A stretch of 64,000 bases of DNA from Vibrio cidicii (GCF_009763805.1 NZ_CP046803.1:806001-870000); one strand, 5' to 3'. Numbered from the stretch's first letter, positions 21,526 to 30,893 are shown. The notes: generated from the sequence alone by a model not told the origin. Numbers and translations are program-made.

Positions 21526-21574
21526 ATTTACACTGTAAACAAAGCATCAAAACCTTGTGAATAACGCCAAACTA

Positions 21575-21599
21575 AGAAAAGCCCAGCACGGGCTTTTCT
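21575..21599. terminator. Bidirectional terminator between tyrS and UPF0303 gene
   Basis: Perfect 10-bp stem AGAAAAGCCC/GGGCTTTTCT with an AGCAC loop; both flanks end in A/T-rich stem sequence, so it can serve both convergent genes. Confidence 0.8.
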
Positions 21600-22069
21600 C
21601 ATTTTTCGCTCTCAGCCATCACCTGAGCAAGTGCCTGCGTGACCAAATTGTGATCGTGCAAAGAAGGCAAACCAGAAACCGTCACCGCCCCCACCAATCC
21701 AGATCCGGCAATACGAATCGGAAACGAGCCGCCATGAGCGCAATATTCCGCAGCATCAATGTGCGGCTGCGTCTCAAATTCGCGCTGTTTCTGCGCGTTG
21801 TACAGCGACAGATAGTAAGAACTGCGGCCATATCGCAGCACCGAATTGCGTTTGCGGCGCATCCAATCGAGATGATCCGCACACGTGCCCGGCATGGCGT
21901 ATTGGAACAGCGTCTGGCCAAAACCATACACTTCAATCGCCACCGCGACTTGCTGGCTTTCTGCCATCTGTTTGAGCGCGCAGCCCAGTTGCCACGCCAC
22001 ATCGTGGTTAAAATGGCTCAGTTGCAGCGCCTCTTCTTGCTGCGCAATCTCAACCAGTGTCAGGCTCAT
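21599..22069 (-). CDS. UPF0303 / GlcG-HbpS-like family protein
   Basis: A 156-residue protein of the UPF0303 group in the HbpS/GlcG (DUF336) fold: FGQTLFQYAMPGT, RRKRNSVLRYGRSS, FPIRIAGSGLVGAVTVSGLP. Family members are small oligomeric haem- or cofactor-associated proteins of unclear function. Its ATG overlaps the stop of the upstream oxidoreductase as ATGA (22066-22069), indicating translational coupling and a shared role in the DeoR operon. Confidence 0.8.
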   Translation of the reverse strand: MSLTLVEIAQQEEALQLSHFNHDVAWQLGCALKQMAESQQVAVAIEVYGFGQTLFQYAMPGTCADHLDWMRRKRNSVLRYGRSSYYLSLYNAQKQREFETQPHIDAAEYCAHGGSFPIRIAGSGLVGAVTVSGLPSLHDHNLVTQALAQVMAESEK

Positions 22070-23107
22070 AAGTTAACCTGCAACGTTTGGCCCGTTTTGC
22101 TGCTCTCCAGTGCCATTTCAATCAGCGCGATGTTTTGCAACGCCTGCTCAGGCGGCACCGGATTGGCCGTGCCGAGACGAATCGCATCCGCTACGCCTTT
22201 GAAATAGAGCTGATAGCCGCCCAGTTTCGGTCGCAATGGTTTCTGATCCCGCTTCGCTGTGCAGCTGACCATACAGCGAAGCCTCTTCCTGCGACCACTG
22301 CGGGCTGTCCGGCTGCTTGCCTTCTTTGAGGTAGCTTTCCTGCGGATCGAGGCCGTATTTCTCATACTTCGCCAGACTGCCCAGCACTTTGTAGCGCAGA
22401 TTCGGCTCTGGGCTGTAGAGGTTCGAATGCAGGTGCACCAAGTGATTTGGGTAGTGCAGGATCAGGTTGTAGTAATCAATGGTGGTCGCGCCCGGGCGCA
22501 TCATGCGGCACTGCGCATTGATCGCCTGTGGCAAACCAAACAGCGCCAGCGCTTGGTCTAGCAGGTGCGGCGCCAAATCAAACAAAATACCGCCGCCATC
22601 TTGCGCCAGTTCACGCCAGCGCTGACGAATTTGTGGACGGTAGCGGTCGAAGTGGGATTCAAACAGTTTGATATCGCCCAAACGCCCTTGTGCCATCAGC
22701 TTTTGCAGGGTGAGAAAATCGCCATCCCAACGACGGTTATGAAACACGCTCAGCGTTAGGCCTTTTTCCGCCGCCAACGCAATCAGTTCTTCGCCATCTT
22801 CAATGCGGGTCACGAACGGCTTTTCAACGATCACGTGCTTGCCATTTTGCAGCGCGCGTTTGGCCAACGGGTAATGCACATCGTTCGGCGCGGTGATGAT
22901 CACCAGCTCAGCATCGCTGTTGTCCAGCAGGTCATTCGCATCGCCAAACCATTGCGCGCTCGGCCAATCGGCCGCGACTGCGGCTTGTTGGCTGGAACTG
23001 ATCGCACTCAGCGTCAGCTCAGGCAGCGCGTTGATGAAAGGCAAGTGAAAGGTTTTCGCCGAATAGCCGTAGCCAATCACAGCGGTTTTTACCGGAGCGT
23101 AAGTCAT
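22066..23107 (-). CDS. Gfo/Idh/MocA-family oxidoreductase, frameshifted
   Basis: NAD(P)-dependent dehydrogenase of about 346 residues. KTAVIGYGYSAKTFHLPFI is the dinucleotide-binding strand-turn-helix, VIVEKPF the EKP motif and GILFDLAPHLLDQAL the catalytic-His helix. The sequence resembles YdgJ/YhhX-type members. ATG 23107 follows AAGGACAG. The reading frame changes at TTT 22225-22227 (coding GAAAC); GAAC gives SETIATELGGYQLYFKGV. It lies 1 bp after the DeoR stop and overlaps UPF0303 by 4 bp, so the three genes form one operon, presumably for a sugar or polyol under DeoR control. Confidence 0.88.
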
Positions 23108-23108
23108 A

Positions 23109-23876
23109 TCAAAACTGTCCTTCTGGTGCGGTCGCCACAACACACTGAATGTCGTGACGGTCAAATAATTCTTGCAGTGCTGGCGCGGTTGGCGCGTCGG
23201 TGATCACCATGTCGATCGCCGCCACATCACACACGTGATGGAAATTCTCGGTGCCCATTTTGTGCTGTTCGCACACCAAAATGATCTGCTGCGCTTGGGC
23301 CATCATCGCGCGTTTCATCGACGCTTCTTGTTCACAATTGGTTGTCAGGCCACGCTCAGACAGCGCACACACGCCAATAAACGCCTTGTTGACATGATAG
23401 CCAGCCATTTGCTGTTCAGCCTGCGCGCCTAAAATAGCGCGGCTGTACGGATCGAAATGACCGCCCAGCAGATGCACCGAATGCGAAGAGCCCTCTTCAA
23501 CCTGAGCCAGCGTGTTGACTGAGTTAGTCACGATAGTCGCAGGCGCCGCCAGATAACCGGGGACCAGCGCCAACGTGGTGCTGGTATCGAGCACAATGTA
23601 ATCCTGCGCATCCACCATGGATGCCGCGTACTGCGCCAATGCGTGCTTACTCGCGCTGACGGTTTTGGCCGAGAACGGCTCGCTTTTCGGCGATACCGGC
23701 GCCAGCATCGCACCGCCTCGAATGCGCTGAATGCCCGGCATCTGAGTGAGCTTCACCAGATCGCGCCGCGCGGAATCACGCGATACGCCAAATTGGTCAC
23801 AGATATCAGTCAGGGTCATTTTCCCCTGCTGCTTAATCAGCATTTGTAAGTGAATCAAGCGCTCTTCTTGCGTCAT
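23109..23876 (-). CDS. DeoR-family transcriptional regulator
   Basis: A 255-residue DeoR-type repressor: N-terminal HTH (MTLTDICDQFGVSRDSARRDL, then IQRIRGGAML) and a C-terminal sugar-phosphate-binding domain (DYIVLDTSTTLALVP, then ILGAQAEQQM and GTENFHHV). It is the first gene of the operon with the oxidoreductase and UPF0303 genes, which suggests autoregulation by a phosphorylated sugar. Confidence 0.9.
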   Translation of the reverse strand: MTQEERLIHLQMLIKQQGKMTLTDICDQFGVSRDSARRDLVKLTQMPGIQRIRGGAMLAPVSPKSEPFSAKTVSASKHALAQYAASMVDAQDYIVLDTSTTLALVPGYLAAPATIVTNSVNTLAQVEEGSSHSVHLLGGHFDPYSRAILGAQAEQQMAGYHVNKAFIGVCALSERGLTTNCEQEASMKRAMMAQAQQIILVCEQHKMGTENFHHVCDVAAIDMVITDAPTAPALQELFDRHDIQCVVATAPEGQF

Positions 23877-24035
23877 AAACTTAAAATCACGTAAGTAGTT
23901 TTAATGCATTATGCCGAGTTAAACGCTGGCGGTCGAGATCTTTTTCGCTGTGATCTTGACCCGTTTTTGCTGTTTCTGTTTGTCTCGGTTGCAATCAAGC
24001 TCATCTGCTTGCGACGGGTAATACAGGAAAAAGTT

Positions 24036-24065
24036 AAAAAAATCCCTCGAACTTTGTCGAGGGAT
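24036..24065 (-). terminator. Terminator of alpha-amylase gene
   Basis: ATCCCTCGA/TCGAGGGAT 9-bp stem with a 6-nt loop and a run of seven T on the minus strand, 23 bp beyond the amylase stop. Confidence 0.88.
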
Positions 24066-24088
24066 GGTATGGGTGAGGTCGATGCTGA

Positions 24089-26152
24089 CTATTTCTCCGT
24101 TCGGCCGACAAAGGCGACCACCACCTTGTCATCGCCTTGGGTGCGAGAAAAAACATACGCACCCTCTTGCTCTATCACCTGATGTACGCCAGCGCCAATC
24201 GCCGGGTGAGCTTGTCTGAATTTGGCGACGGTCTGCCAGTGTTTCAACAAGCCTTGCTGATCGTCATTGAGCGTCCAGACCATATCTGAGCGCGTTCCCT
24301 GATGGAAATCGTCGGCATACGGGCCAATGTTGCGGCCGATCTCATCGCCGTAATAAACCTGAACCGCGCCGGGGCTCAGCAGCAATGCATTGGCGGCGTT
24401 ACGCTGCATCGCATAGTCTTTGAAGCGGCTGAAAAACAGCTCAGTGTCGTGAGAAGACATGTAACTGACCGGATTAAAATCTTTCTCTTTGACGATGGTA
24501 TTAGCGTAATCCTGATAGGTGTCGGCCATTTGGCTAAAACAGGCCGCGCCTTTATCCAGTTTTTTCTGCATGTCGAAGTTGATCAAAGCATCAAAGCCAT
24601 CATCAAAATAGGGGCTGCGATACGCCGAATGCCCCCAGACTTCGCCCATCATCCAGAAGGGCTCACCGGTTTTTCCGTTGGCTTTACGCCACTCTTCAAG
24701 GCGTTCGCTGCCGGCTTTTTTCAACCGTTGCCACACCTCGCCTTCAACGTGCTTCACTGTATCAACGCGATAACCGTCGATACCGAAACGTTTCACCCAA
24801 TCGCTTTGCCATTCAATCAGATAATCGGCCACGCTGTAGTTCTCTCTTGCCACCACACGCGTACCGGGATTGTTGAGCAGCCAAGCGGGCGGCGTCACGG
24901 CTTGGGTCGATTCAGTGATGAAATCGGGTAGACCGGCCAACGACATGGTGATGTCGCTGCTGCCCGGAGCCTGATAGCCGGGCAGCCCCGTTCTCACCCA
25001 ATCTGGCCCCCACCATTGCCGCCAGTTCTGGCTTTGGTAATCAATCGCTTGATGGTAGCTGTGCCAGTTCTGGCCTGCTTGTGGCTGCCAATCTGCCCAT
25101 TTGGGCGGCAGTTGACCCTCGGGTTTGATAACGTTCAAGCCATCAAACTGTAAGTCAGCCAAGGTCGAATAGCCGGAATGGTTGATCACCGCATCAAGTA
25201 AGACTTTGATGCCGCGTTTGTGCGCTTCATCGACCAAGGTTTTTAGGTCGGCGTCATTGCCAAAGTTCTGGTCAATTTTGGTGAAATCCCGCGTCCAGTA
25301 ACCGTGATACGCATAAAAAGGAAACGAACCGCTGTCACCGCCGCCAACAAAGCCATGCACTTGCTCGACAATCGGCGAAAGCCAAATCGCATCCGTGCCA
25401 AGGCTTTGAATGTAGTCAAGCTTTGCAATCACACCTTTCAAATCGCCGCCATGAAACGTCCCCACTTCCTCTTTGCCATCTTTTTTACGCCCGTAGCTGT
25501 TGTCGTTACTCGGGTCGGCGTTGTGGAAGCGATCAACCATAACAAAGTAGATGTTGGCGTTGCGGTAATCAAAACCAGTATCTGACTTGGCCGGGGTCAC
25601 TGGCTCAAGCAGCAGCAGACCGCCAGAGCCCGCCGCAGGGGTGAGCGACACAGCGCCGTTTTTTACCGTCACGGTTTGGCCGCTGTACGCGTCGCGCAGT
25701 TCAGTGCCGTCGGCAAAGGTGTCGCCAAGGTTCACACTTACTTCCCCGCCAGCGTACACTTCACATTCAACTTGCGGCACGGGGCGCTTAAACTCGCTTT
25801 TGGCGACCTTTTTCGGTTCTCGCTTAAAGGTCAAGGTGTTCGCGCTTGCATCAAAAGCAAAAGAGTAATCGCCGCTAAAGAGGATTTTCAGCGGTAATTC
25901 GGTGGCTTTGCCGCAGTTTAGCGAAATCGGTTGGTTAAACTTGATGCGCTGGTCGTCCTGCGCTTGGCAGTTCCCCTCAAGTCCGGTCACTTTTAGGGTG
26001 TAGGTATCTTTGACAAGCGGAACCACCAACGGCTGCTCGGCGCTGAGTGGAAAATCACGGCTGTTGGTGGTGGTTGAAATGGTCAGATTGGGCTCAGCGA
26101 CCGCGGCGGCCGAGCTGAGCAATAAAGTCAGGGTAATGGCATTGAGTTTCAT
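24089..26152 (-). CDS. malS: Periplasmic alpha-amylase, GH13 (MalS-like)
   Basis: A 687-residue exported GH13 alpha-amylase close in size to MalS. Signal peptide (to AAAVA), an N-terminal beta-sandwich of about 190 residues with cysteines, then the catalytic barrel: NIYFVMVDRFHNADPSND (calcium site), DAVINHSG (region I), DGYRVDTVKH with the nucleophile Asp (region II), MMGEVWGHS with the acid/base Glu (region III) and YMSSHDTELF (region IV). It cuts maltodextrins in the periplasm. An inverted repeat GTCCGTTG/CAACGGAC (26159-26217) flanks the upstream region; no convincing MalT box was found. Confidence 0.88.
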   Translation of the reverse strand: MKLNAITLTLLLSSAAAVAEPNLTISTTTNSRDFPLSAEQPLVVPLVKDTYTLKVTGLEGNCQAQDDQRIKFNQPISLNCGKATELPLKILFSGDYSFAFDASANTLTFKREPKKVAKSEFKRPVPQVECEVYAGGEVSVNLGDTFADGTELRDAYSGQTVTVKNGAVSLTPAAGSGGLLLLEPVTPAKSDTGFDYRNANIYFVMVDRFHNADPSNDNSYGRKKDGKEEVGTFHGGDLKGVIAKLDYIQSLGTDAIWLSPIVEQVHGFVGGGDSGSFPFYAYHGYWTRDFTKIDQNFGNDADLKTLVDEAHKRGIKVLLDAVINHSGYSTLADLQFDGLNVIKPEGQLPPKWADWQPQAGQNWHSYHQAIDYQSQNWRQWWGPDWVRTGLPGYQAPGSSDITMSLAGLPDFITESTQAVTPPAWLLNNPGTRVVARENYSVADYLIEWQSDWVKRFGIDGYRVDTVKHVEGEVWQRLKKAGSERLEEWRKANGKTGEPFWMMGEVWGHSAYRSPYFDDGFDALINFDMQKKLDKGAACFSQMADTYQDYANTIVKEKDFNPVSYMSSHDTELFFSRFKDYAMQRNAANALLLSPGAVQVYYGDEIGRNIGPYADDFHQGTRSDMVWTLNDDQQGLLKHWQTVAKFRQAHPAIGAGVHQVIEQEGAYVFSRTQGDDKVVVAFVGRTEK

Positions 26153-26518
26153 CGTTCAGTCCGTTGTTAGAATAGTTTTGTTCACCGTGCATGGTAAAAA
26201 ACTCTGTGGCAACGGACATCATTCACCGCCACTACGCCCTAAAATTTAACCCCTATCACAAGTTCGCCAATCAAGGGCGTAGGCGATGAATATTCGCTCA
26301 ACCACCTGCTCGAAGATAAACGAAACGCGGCTATCCATTACAAATCAGCAGTGATCGCCCCCCTTAAACCTCACCAAACTCATTCGAAATAATTGAATGT
26401 CTTAATCGCTAACTAGTAATTTTCGTAAGCGACGTTTCCTTCTAAACTTGCTTCAACGCTTGAGAGATAAAGCCTCTCTCAAAACAAAAAGACATTAAAA
26501 ATTATTGAGGATATGAAG
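26153..26518. other. Divergent intergenic region (malS / doxX) with inverted repeat
   Basis: About 365 bp without a gene, containing promoters for malS (minus) and for the doxX-pirin operon (plus). A perfect 8-bp inverted repeat TTGAGAGA (26460-26467)/TCTCTCAA (26475-26482) lies 37 bp upstream of doxX and could be an operator or a 5'-UTR hairpin. Confidence 0.5.
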
Positions 26519-26969
26519 ATGAAATCACTAATAAAAAGCTTAGCTGAATCGAAAGCAGGTTACGGCGCCCTGGCACTTCGTTTGCCAATCGGCATCATTT
26601 TTATGGCTCACGGCGCGCAGAAACTGTTTGGTTGGTTTGGCGGTTATGGCCTTGCAGGAAACCGGACAGTGGATGGATTCCATCGGCCTTGGCCCTGGCA
26701 TGTTGATGGCTGGCCTAGCAGGTAGTGCCGAGTTTTTCGGCGGATTGGCCATTTTACTTGGCTTGCTGACTCGCCCTGCTGCATTTGCGCTTGCCTTTAC
26801 CATGCTGGTGGCGATTGTCTCTGTACACCTTGAGAATGGCTTGTTTATGGCCAACAACGGGTACGAATTTGGTTTGGCTCTGCTGGCTGCAAGCGTATCA
26901 CTGGCTTTTTCGGGCGCTGGTAAACTGGGCCTAGATAGCATTCTTAGCCAGAAACTGGCTGGGAAATAA
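26519..26969 (+). CDS. DoxX-family membrane protein, frameshifted
   Basis: A four-helix integral membrane protein of the DoxX family (about 150 residues corrected): ALRLPIGIIFMAHGAQKLFGWFGG is the signature first helix, followed by FFGGLAILLGLLTRPAAFAL and two more hydrophobic segments. ATG 26519 is chosen because GAGGA is 7 nt upstream (only 1 nt from ATG 26513). The frame breaks at AAA 26659-26661; GAAC gives YGLAGTGQWMDSIGLGPG. DoxX proteins are linked to redox and thiol stress. The following pirin gene is 30 bp away and co-transcribed. Confidence 0.87.
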
Positions 26970-26999
26970 TCCACTCTCACAGAGATCTCAGGAGACATC

Positions 27000-27695
27000 A
27001 TGATCAGCGTAAGACAAGCACAAGAGCGCGGGCGCGCCAACTTTGGCTGGCTCGACAGTAAACACACTTTCTCGTTTGGTAGTTACTACGATCCACAGCA
27101 CATGGGCTTTTCCGCACTGCGTGTGATCAATGATGACAAGGTGATCCCTGGGGCTGGGTTTGAGACCCACGGTCATCGCGACATGGAAATCATCAGCTAC
27201 GTGCTCAGCGGCACCATTGCGCACAAAGACAGCGAGGGCAACGTACAAACATTGCCAGCGGGTGAATTCCAGCTGATGTCGGCAGGCAAAGGCATCTACC
27301 ACAGTGAGTTCAACGCTTCCAAAGCAGATGATTTGCGTTTTCTGCAAATCTGGATTGAGCCCAACAGCCTCGGCGGACAGCCCGGCTATCAGCAGAAAGA
27401 TTTTGGTCGTGAGCCGGGACTGACGCCCATCGCCACACCTGATGGCCGAGAAGGCACACTGCACATTAAGCAAGACGCAACCTTATCACAGCTGATCTTA
27501 GCATCCGGTGAGTCATTTAGCTTAGCAGTGCAAGCCAAACGCAAGGTGTATGTGCATCTGGTTAGTGGCTCGCTATCGCTTGATAGCACCACACTTCAGC
27601 CGGGGGATGGCGCCAAAGTGGTGGATCAAACCGCGATTGAACTGCGCAGTTCAGGCAGTGAAACCGTCACCGCATTGGTGTTTGATTTGCCCTAG
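27000..27695 (+). CDS. Pirin family protein (quercetinase-like bicupin, YhhW type)
   Basis: A 231-residue pirin. The N-terminal cupin has the metal ligands in FETHGHRDMEI (two His) and GIYHSEFN (His and Glu). ANFGWLDSKHTFSFGSYYDP is the family's N-terminal signature. The second cupin lacks the ligand set, as usual. The best-studied relatives are flavonol dioxygenases, but the true substrate is often unknown. It forms an operon with doxX and ends at a strong terminator. Confidence 0.92.
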   Translation: MISVRQAQERGRANFGWLDSKHTFSFGSYYDPQHMGFSALRVINDDKVIPGAGFETHGHRDMEIISYVLSGTIAHKDSEGNVQTLPAGEFQLMSAGKGIYHSEFNASKADDLRFLQIWIEPNSLGGQPGYQQKDFGREPGLTPIATPDGREGTLHIKQDATLSQLILASGESFSLAVQAKRKVYVHLVSGSLSLDSTTLQPGDGAKVVDQTAIELRSSGSETVTALVFDLP

Positions 27696-27708
27696 ACCAG
27701 ACAAACTT

Positions 27709-27741
27709 AGGCGATAGCGCAGAAATGCGCAGTCGCCTTTA
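27709..27741 (+). terminator. Terminator after pirin gene
   Basis: Two-tier stem: outer AGGCGA/TCGCCT and inner GCGCA/TGCGC around a GAAA-type loop, followed by TTTAA; 14 bp after the pirin stop. Confidence 0.75.
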
Positions 27742-27785
27742 ACCCAAGTATTAGCGGGAATTAGAACGAGCTTGAAAAACAGTAT

Positions 27786-28373
27786 CTAACGAATGGCTTG
27801 GTCAAAAATTGATTCTAGAAGAGATAAGTTGCCAACATATCCTTGTATGTTAGCTTCAACCCACTTTTGCTTTGAAATCTCAGGCCAACTAAGTTCATAT
27901 CCAGCGACAAACACCAGTTCTTCAAAGAAAAAGCGGGTTGCCCTACCATTCCCTTCTCGAAAAGGATGGATGACATTAATTTCACAAAAAATATCGGTAG
28001 TGAGTTGAATAAACGCCCTTCTGTCTGGGCATTCAACAAGTTGGGGAATACGTTTTAGCTGGCGAATAAGCTCTCTTTCAATATAAGCGCAGTGACAAAA
28101 ACGCGTACTTCCTTTGCTGATATCGACGTCACGCAACTCTCCTGCCCATTGATAAACATCTTGAAAAAGGACTCGGTGAAGGAACTTGAAGTGCTTTATG
28201 TCAAAATCATCAAGAACCGAAACCTGACTTAAATACTCGTTATAGCGATATTCAGAAAAGGCGACTTCTGCCTCATCCAGTTCTTCACTGTCACGAATAT
28301 TCAGTAAATTTATCAGTGTAGTGGAATCAGGGTAGCAATAGTGATCTTGGGCAACCCCGTATTTATCTCGCAT
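27786..28373 (-). CDS. Fic-domain AMP-transferase toxin
   Basis: A 195-residue Fic protein with an intact catalytic motif HPFREGNGR (136-144) and the following helix ATRFFFEEL. It should transfer AMP (or another NMP) from a nucleotide to a hydroxyl side chain of a target such as a topoisomerase. No inhibitory S/TxxxE motif is visible inside it; instead that motif sits in a small gene overlapping its start, as in class I (antitoxin-separate) Fic systems. AT-rich codon use differs from the GC-richer neighbours, suggesting transfer. The frame is intact. Confidence 0.9.
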   Translation of the reverse strand: MRDKYGVAQDHYCYPDSTTLINLLNIRDSEELDEAEVAFSEYRYNEYLSQVSVLDDFDIKHFKFLHRVLFQDVYQWAGELRDVDISKGSTRFCHCAYIERELIRQLKRIPQLVECPDRRAFIQLTTDIFCEINVIHPFREGNGRATRFFFEELVFVAGYELSWPEISKQKWVEANIQGYVGNLSLLESIFDQAIR

Positions 28374-28518
28374 ACTGACGTTTTAGCGCCTCTAGGGATT
28401 GGGGCTTACCACTTGCCGTAAGACCTTCATAAGAGGTGCTCACCTTAAAATTTTCAGCTTTAGGCACAAACTTACGTGTAGTCTGAGAATTGTTCGCTTC
28501 TGCTTTTTCCTGCTTCAT
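28363..28518 (-). CDS. Small Fic antitoxin (YhfG/FicA-like), 51 residues
   Basis: A 51-residue reading frame beginning MKQEKAEANN and ending LEALKRQYAR. It overlaps the Fic start by 11 bp and is preceded by AGGG 8 nt before ATG 28518. Residues 27-32, STSYEG, match the inhibitory motif (S/T)xxxE(G/N), whose Glu blocks the ATP gamma-phosphate site of Fic. The C-terminal LEALKRQYA resembles the end of YhfG-type antitoxins. A palindrome CTGACATCGTCAG (28540-28552) 22 bp upstream could be an autoregulatory operator. Assigned from motif, size and overlap. Confidence 0.8.
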   Translation of the reverse strand: MKQEKAEANNSQTTRKFVPKAENFKVSTSYEGLTASGKPQSLEALKRQYAR

Positions 28519-28655
28519 GAACTTGCCCTATTAGGATATCTGACATCGTCAGTGTAACTATCAACCTATAAACGATCAAACTCAATGGTTCGACCCAGGC
28601 AATTTTTTCTTCTTAAAACGTGCGCGTTTCGTTGTTAGTCAAATAGCACTCGCTC

Positions 28656-29822
28656 CTACCCCATATCCGGCCATCGCCAATTAGGGGTAGAAAGAATATC
28701 CATACTCGGCACCACAGTCTGAGCAAAATCTTTATCTAACTCGATAGCGTTGCATTCTGGGTGAGCTTGCAGCGCGGCGATTAATCGGGGCGCGTGCGAC
28801 ACGACCCACACTTGAGTATGGGCACTGGCGTGAAGGATCAGCCGCGCTAAAGCGGGCAGCAGATCAGGATGCAGGCTAGTTTCTGGCTCATTGAGCACCA
28901 TCAGACTCGGTGGACGGGGCGTCAATAACGCAGCGACCCACAGCAAGTAACGCAAAGTGCCATCAGACAGTTCTGCTCCGCTTAGTGGTCGCAAAAGCCC
29001 ATGCTGCTTAAACTCCAACGAAAAGCGGCCATCACTGTGGTTGAGAATACGAATGGTCGCACCGGGAAAAGCGTAATCAATCGCTTTAAACAGCGTCTCT
29101 TTGTCCCCAATTTCAATGATGGTCTGCAATGCGGCAGCAAGATCTCGCCCATCATGGTGCAGCACTGGCGTTCTTGTACCTAATTGGGGCTGACGTGCTG
29201 GCGCATCCTTATCGGTGCGAAAGTGGTCGTAAAAACGCCACCCTCGAATGATTTCACGTAAAGTAAACGCTTCAGGCGTGACCATGGGATCGGCGATTTG
29301 ATCGAACATGCTGTGGTAAGTCGCAATATGCTGTGAAACGACCTGCCAGCTTCGACCCTCACGTGACTTGATCATCGCACCTGTGCGGTCAATCAAGGCG
29401 CTCGCCGGACGATAGACAGGCCCGTTCCAGATGCACTCACGCTTTACCTCAGGATCGCGACCAAACATGGAGATCGTCGGCGTTGGCAATCCAAGCGAGA
29501 TGGCGTAGCTAAAGTGCTCGGTCGAAAAACCGAGCCTCAGACGCTTCACCTCTTGCCGCACGTTCTGCTCAACGGGTTGATCACCACGCCGCATGGCCGC
29601 TGTGATTTTTTCCGGGCCAGCCCAAAAGGTGGAGTCTAAGCCGCCCTCGGCTGCCAAGGCAGAAACCACACCGCCTTGCGCCGTTTCAGCCAGTAAGCGC
29701 AATGCTTTGTAGAGGTTGGATTTGCCCGTCCCGTTCGCCCCTTTGATCACATTCAGCGGCCCAAGCGGGATGACCAGATCAAGAATGGAACGGTAATTGT
29801 TAATCGCTAAAGCGGTCAGCAT
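28656..29822 (-). CDS. AAA/ABC-type ATPase (RecF/SMC-like, COG4637 type)
   Basis: A 388-residue nucleotide-binding protein: INNYRSILDL at the start, Walker A GANGTGKSN (around residue 27), an ABC-like signature LSGAELSDGTLRYL, Walker B LMVLNEPETSLHPDLL and an H-loop WVVSHAPRL. This is the one-piece RecF/SMC-head ATPase architecture. I use ATG 29822, since the 32 residues before it do not fit the family. Members are found both as housekeeping proteins and in defence loci; no nuclease partner is adjacent, although the Fic pair is 137 bp downstream. Role unknown. Confidence 0.85.
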   Translation of the reverse strand: MLTALAINNYRSILDLVIPLGPLNVIKGANGTGKSNLYKALRLLAETAQGGVVSALAAEGGLDSTFWAGPEKITAAMRRGDQPVEQNVRQEVKRLRLGFSTEHFSYAISLGLPTPTISMFGRDPEVKRECIWNGPVYRPASALIDRTGAMIKSREGRSWQVVSQHIATYHSMFDQIADPMVTPEAFTLREIIRGWRFYDHFRTDKDAPARQPQLGTRTPVLHHDGRDLAAALQTIIEIGDKETLFKAIDYAFPGATIRILNHSDGRFSLEFKQHGLLRPLSGAELSDGTLRYLLWVAALLTPRPPSLMVLNEPETSLHPDLLPALARLILHASAHTQVWVVSHAPRLIAALQAHPECNAIELDKDFAQTVVPSMDILSTPNWRWPDMG

Positions 29823-29933
29823 AGGATTCTCTGATGATGGATGCGAAGAAATCCTAGCATAAGAAGTCTTTAGACAAAAACCATCCTGCCTCGACGCTGA
29901 TACCGCTATTTTATCCACTACTTTTCGAGGCGA

Positions 29934-30827
29934 CTAGCGTACCAGCACCTCTGCTTGAGCAAGCGACAGCTTGGGTTTGGCTGGTTTAACAATCAAACCA
30001 ATGCCAAGCAAAAACAGCGCGCAAGCGATGATCTGTGCCAGTGTCAGGGTTTCTGCAAACATAAAGAAACCACTAACTAACGCAAAGATCGGCACTAACA
30101 GCGTCAGGGGTGCAGCGGTACTTAACGGATACTTAATCAGCATTTTGTTCCATACCCAATAGCCGAACAACGTCGTAGGATAGGCCTGAAACACCACCGC
30201 TATGGTAGTGAACGTGCTCCATTTTTCCGCCGCTTGCCACAGGATATTTGGCCCGTGTAGCGCCAGCGCAAACAGCACCAGTGGCAGCGGAGCAAACAAC
30301 ATTCCCCACACGTTAAAGGCAAAGGCTTGGGTGGTTTTCGACGCTTTGACGATCACGCCCATCACGGTCCAACTCATCGCAGCGGTTAAAATCAGCACCA
30401 AGCCGCTGAGCGTAATATTGCCTTGGGTGGCAAACACCAAAATCAGTAGCGCCACCAGTGCGCAGCCCGCGCCGAGTAATTTGCGACGCGACAAACGCTC
30501 TTTGAACACCACCAGCCCCATCAGCATGCCAAACAGCACGTTGGTCGAGAGCAAGATCGAGGACATTCCCGACGACAAGCCAGCGGTGATCGACCAAGAG
30601 GCCATGCCCCAGATGCCCACACCAAACACTAATCCATACGCCGCCAAATAGCGCCAAGCGACTTTGGGCCGCGCGATAAAAAATATCGCCGGAAACACGG
30701 CCAAGGCAAAACGGGCCGCCGTCGCCAGCAGCGGATGCACTTCGCTCACCCCTAACTTGATCATTGAGAAGTTAAAACCCCATATCGCCATCACCGCAAC
30801 CGCCAACAGCAGATCTTCTCTTTTCAT
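29934..30827 (-). CDS. EamA-family (DMT) transporter
   Basis: A 297-residue protein with about ten hydrophobic helices in two EamA repeats (AVMAIWGFNFSMIKLGV and LTAAMSWTVMGVIVKAS starts). Members export amino acids or other small metabolites through the inner membrane. It is divergent from the MocR-type regulator at 30940, which suggests the exported compound is an amine or amino acid sensed through PLP. Confidence 0.9.
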   Translation of the reverse strand: MKREDLLLAVAVMAIWGFNFSMIKLGVSEVHPLLATAARFALAVFPAIFFIARPKVAWRYLAAYGLVFGVGIWGMASWSITAGLSSGMSSILLSTNVLFGMLMGLVVFKERLSRRKLLGAGCALVALLILVFATQGNITLSGLVLILTAAMSWTVMGVIVKASKTTQAFAFNVWGMLFAPLPLVLFALALHGPNILWQAAEKWSTFTTIAVVFQAYPTTLFGYWVWNKMLIKYPLSTAAPLTLLVPIFALVSGFFMFAETLTLAQIIACALFLLGIGLIVKPAKPKLSLAQAEVLVR

Positions 30828-30893
30828 ACTCTCTCCCTTCTACGCCAATCATCGACAGACGGAGTATGGCTTGAGCAAGCAAAGGGATACAGA

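Noticed and set aside
21557..22207. 216-codon plus-strand frame across UPF0303
   Set aside because: Its composition is that of an antisense shadow; the minus strand has coupled genes with recognisable families.
26159..26217. Operator for malS (GTCCGTTG/CAACGGAC)
   Set aside because: The arms are 43 bp apart and match no MalT or CRP site; kept only as a remark in the gene entry.
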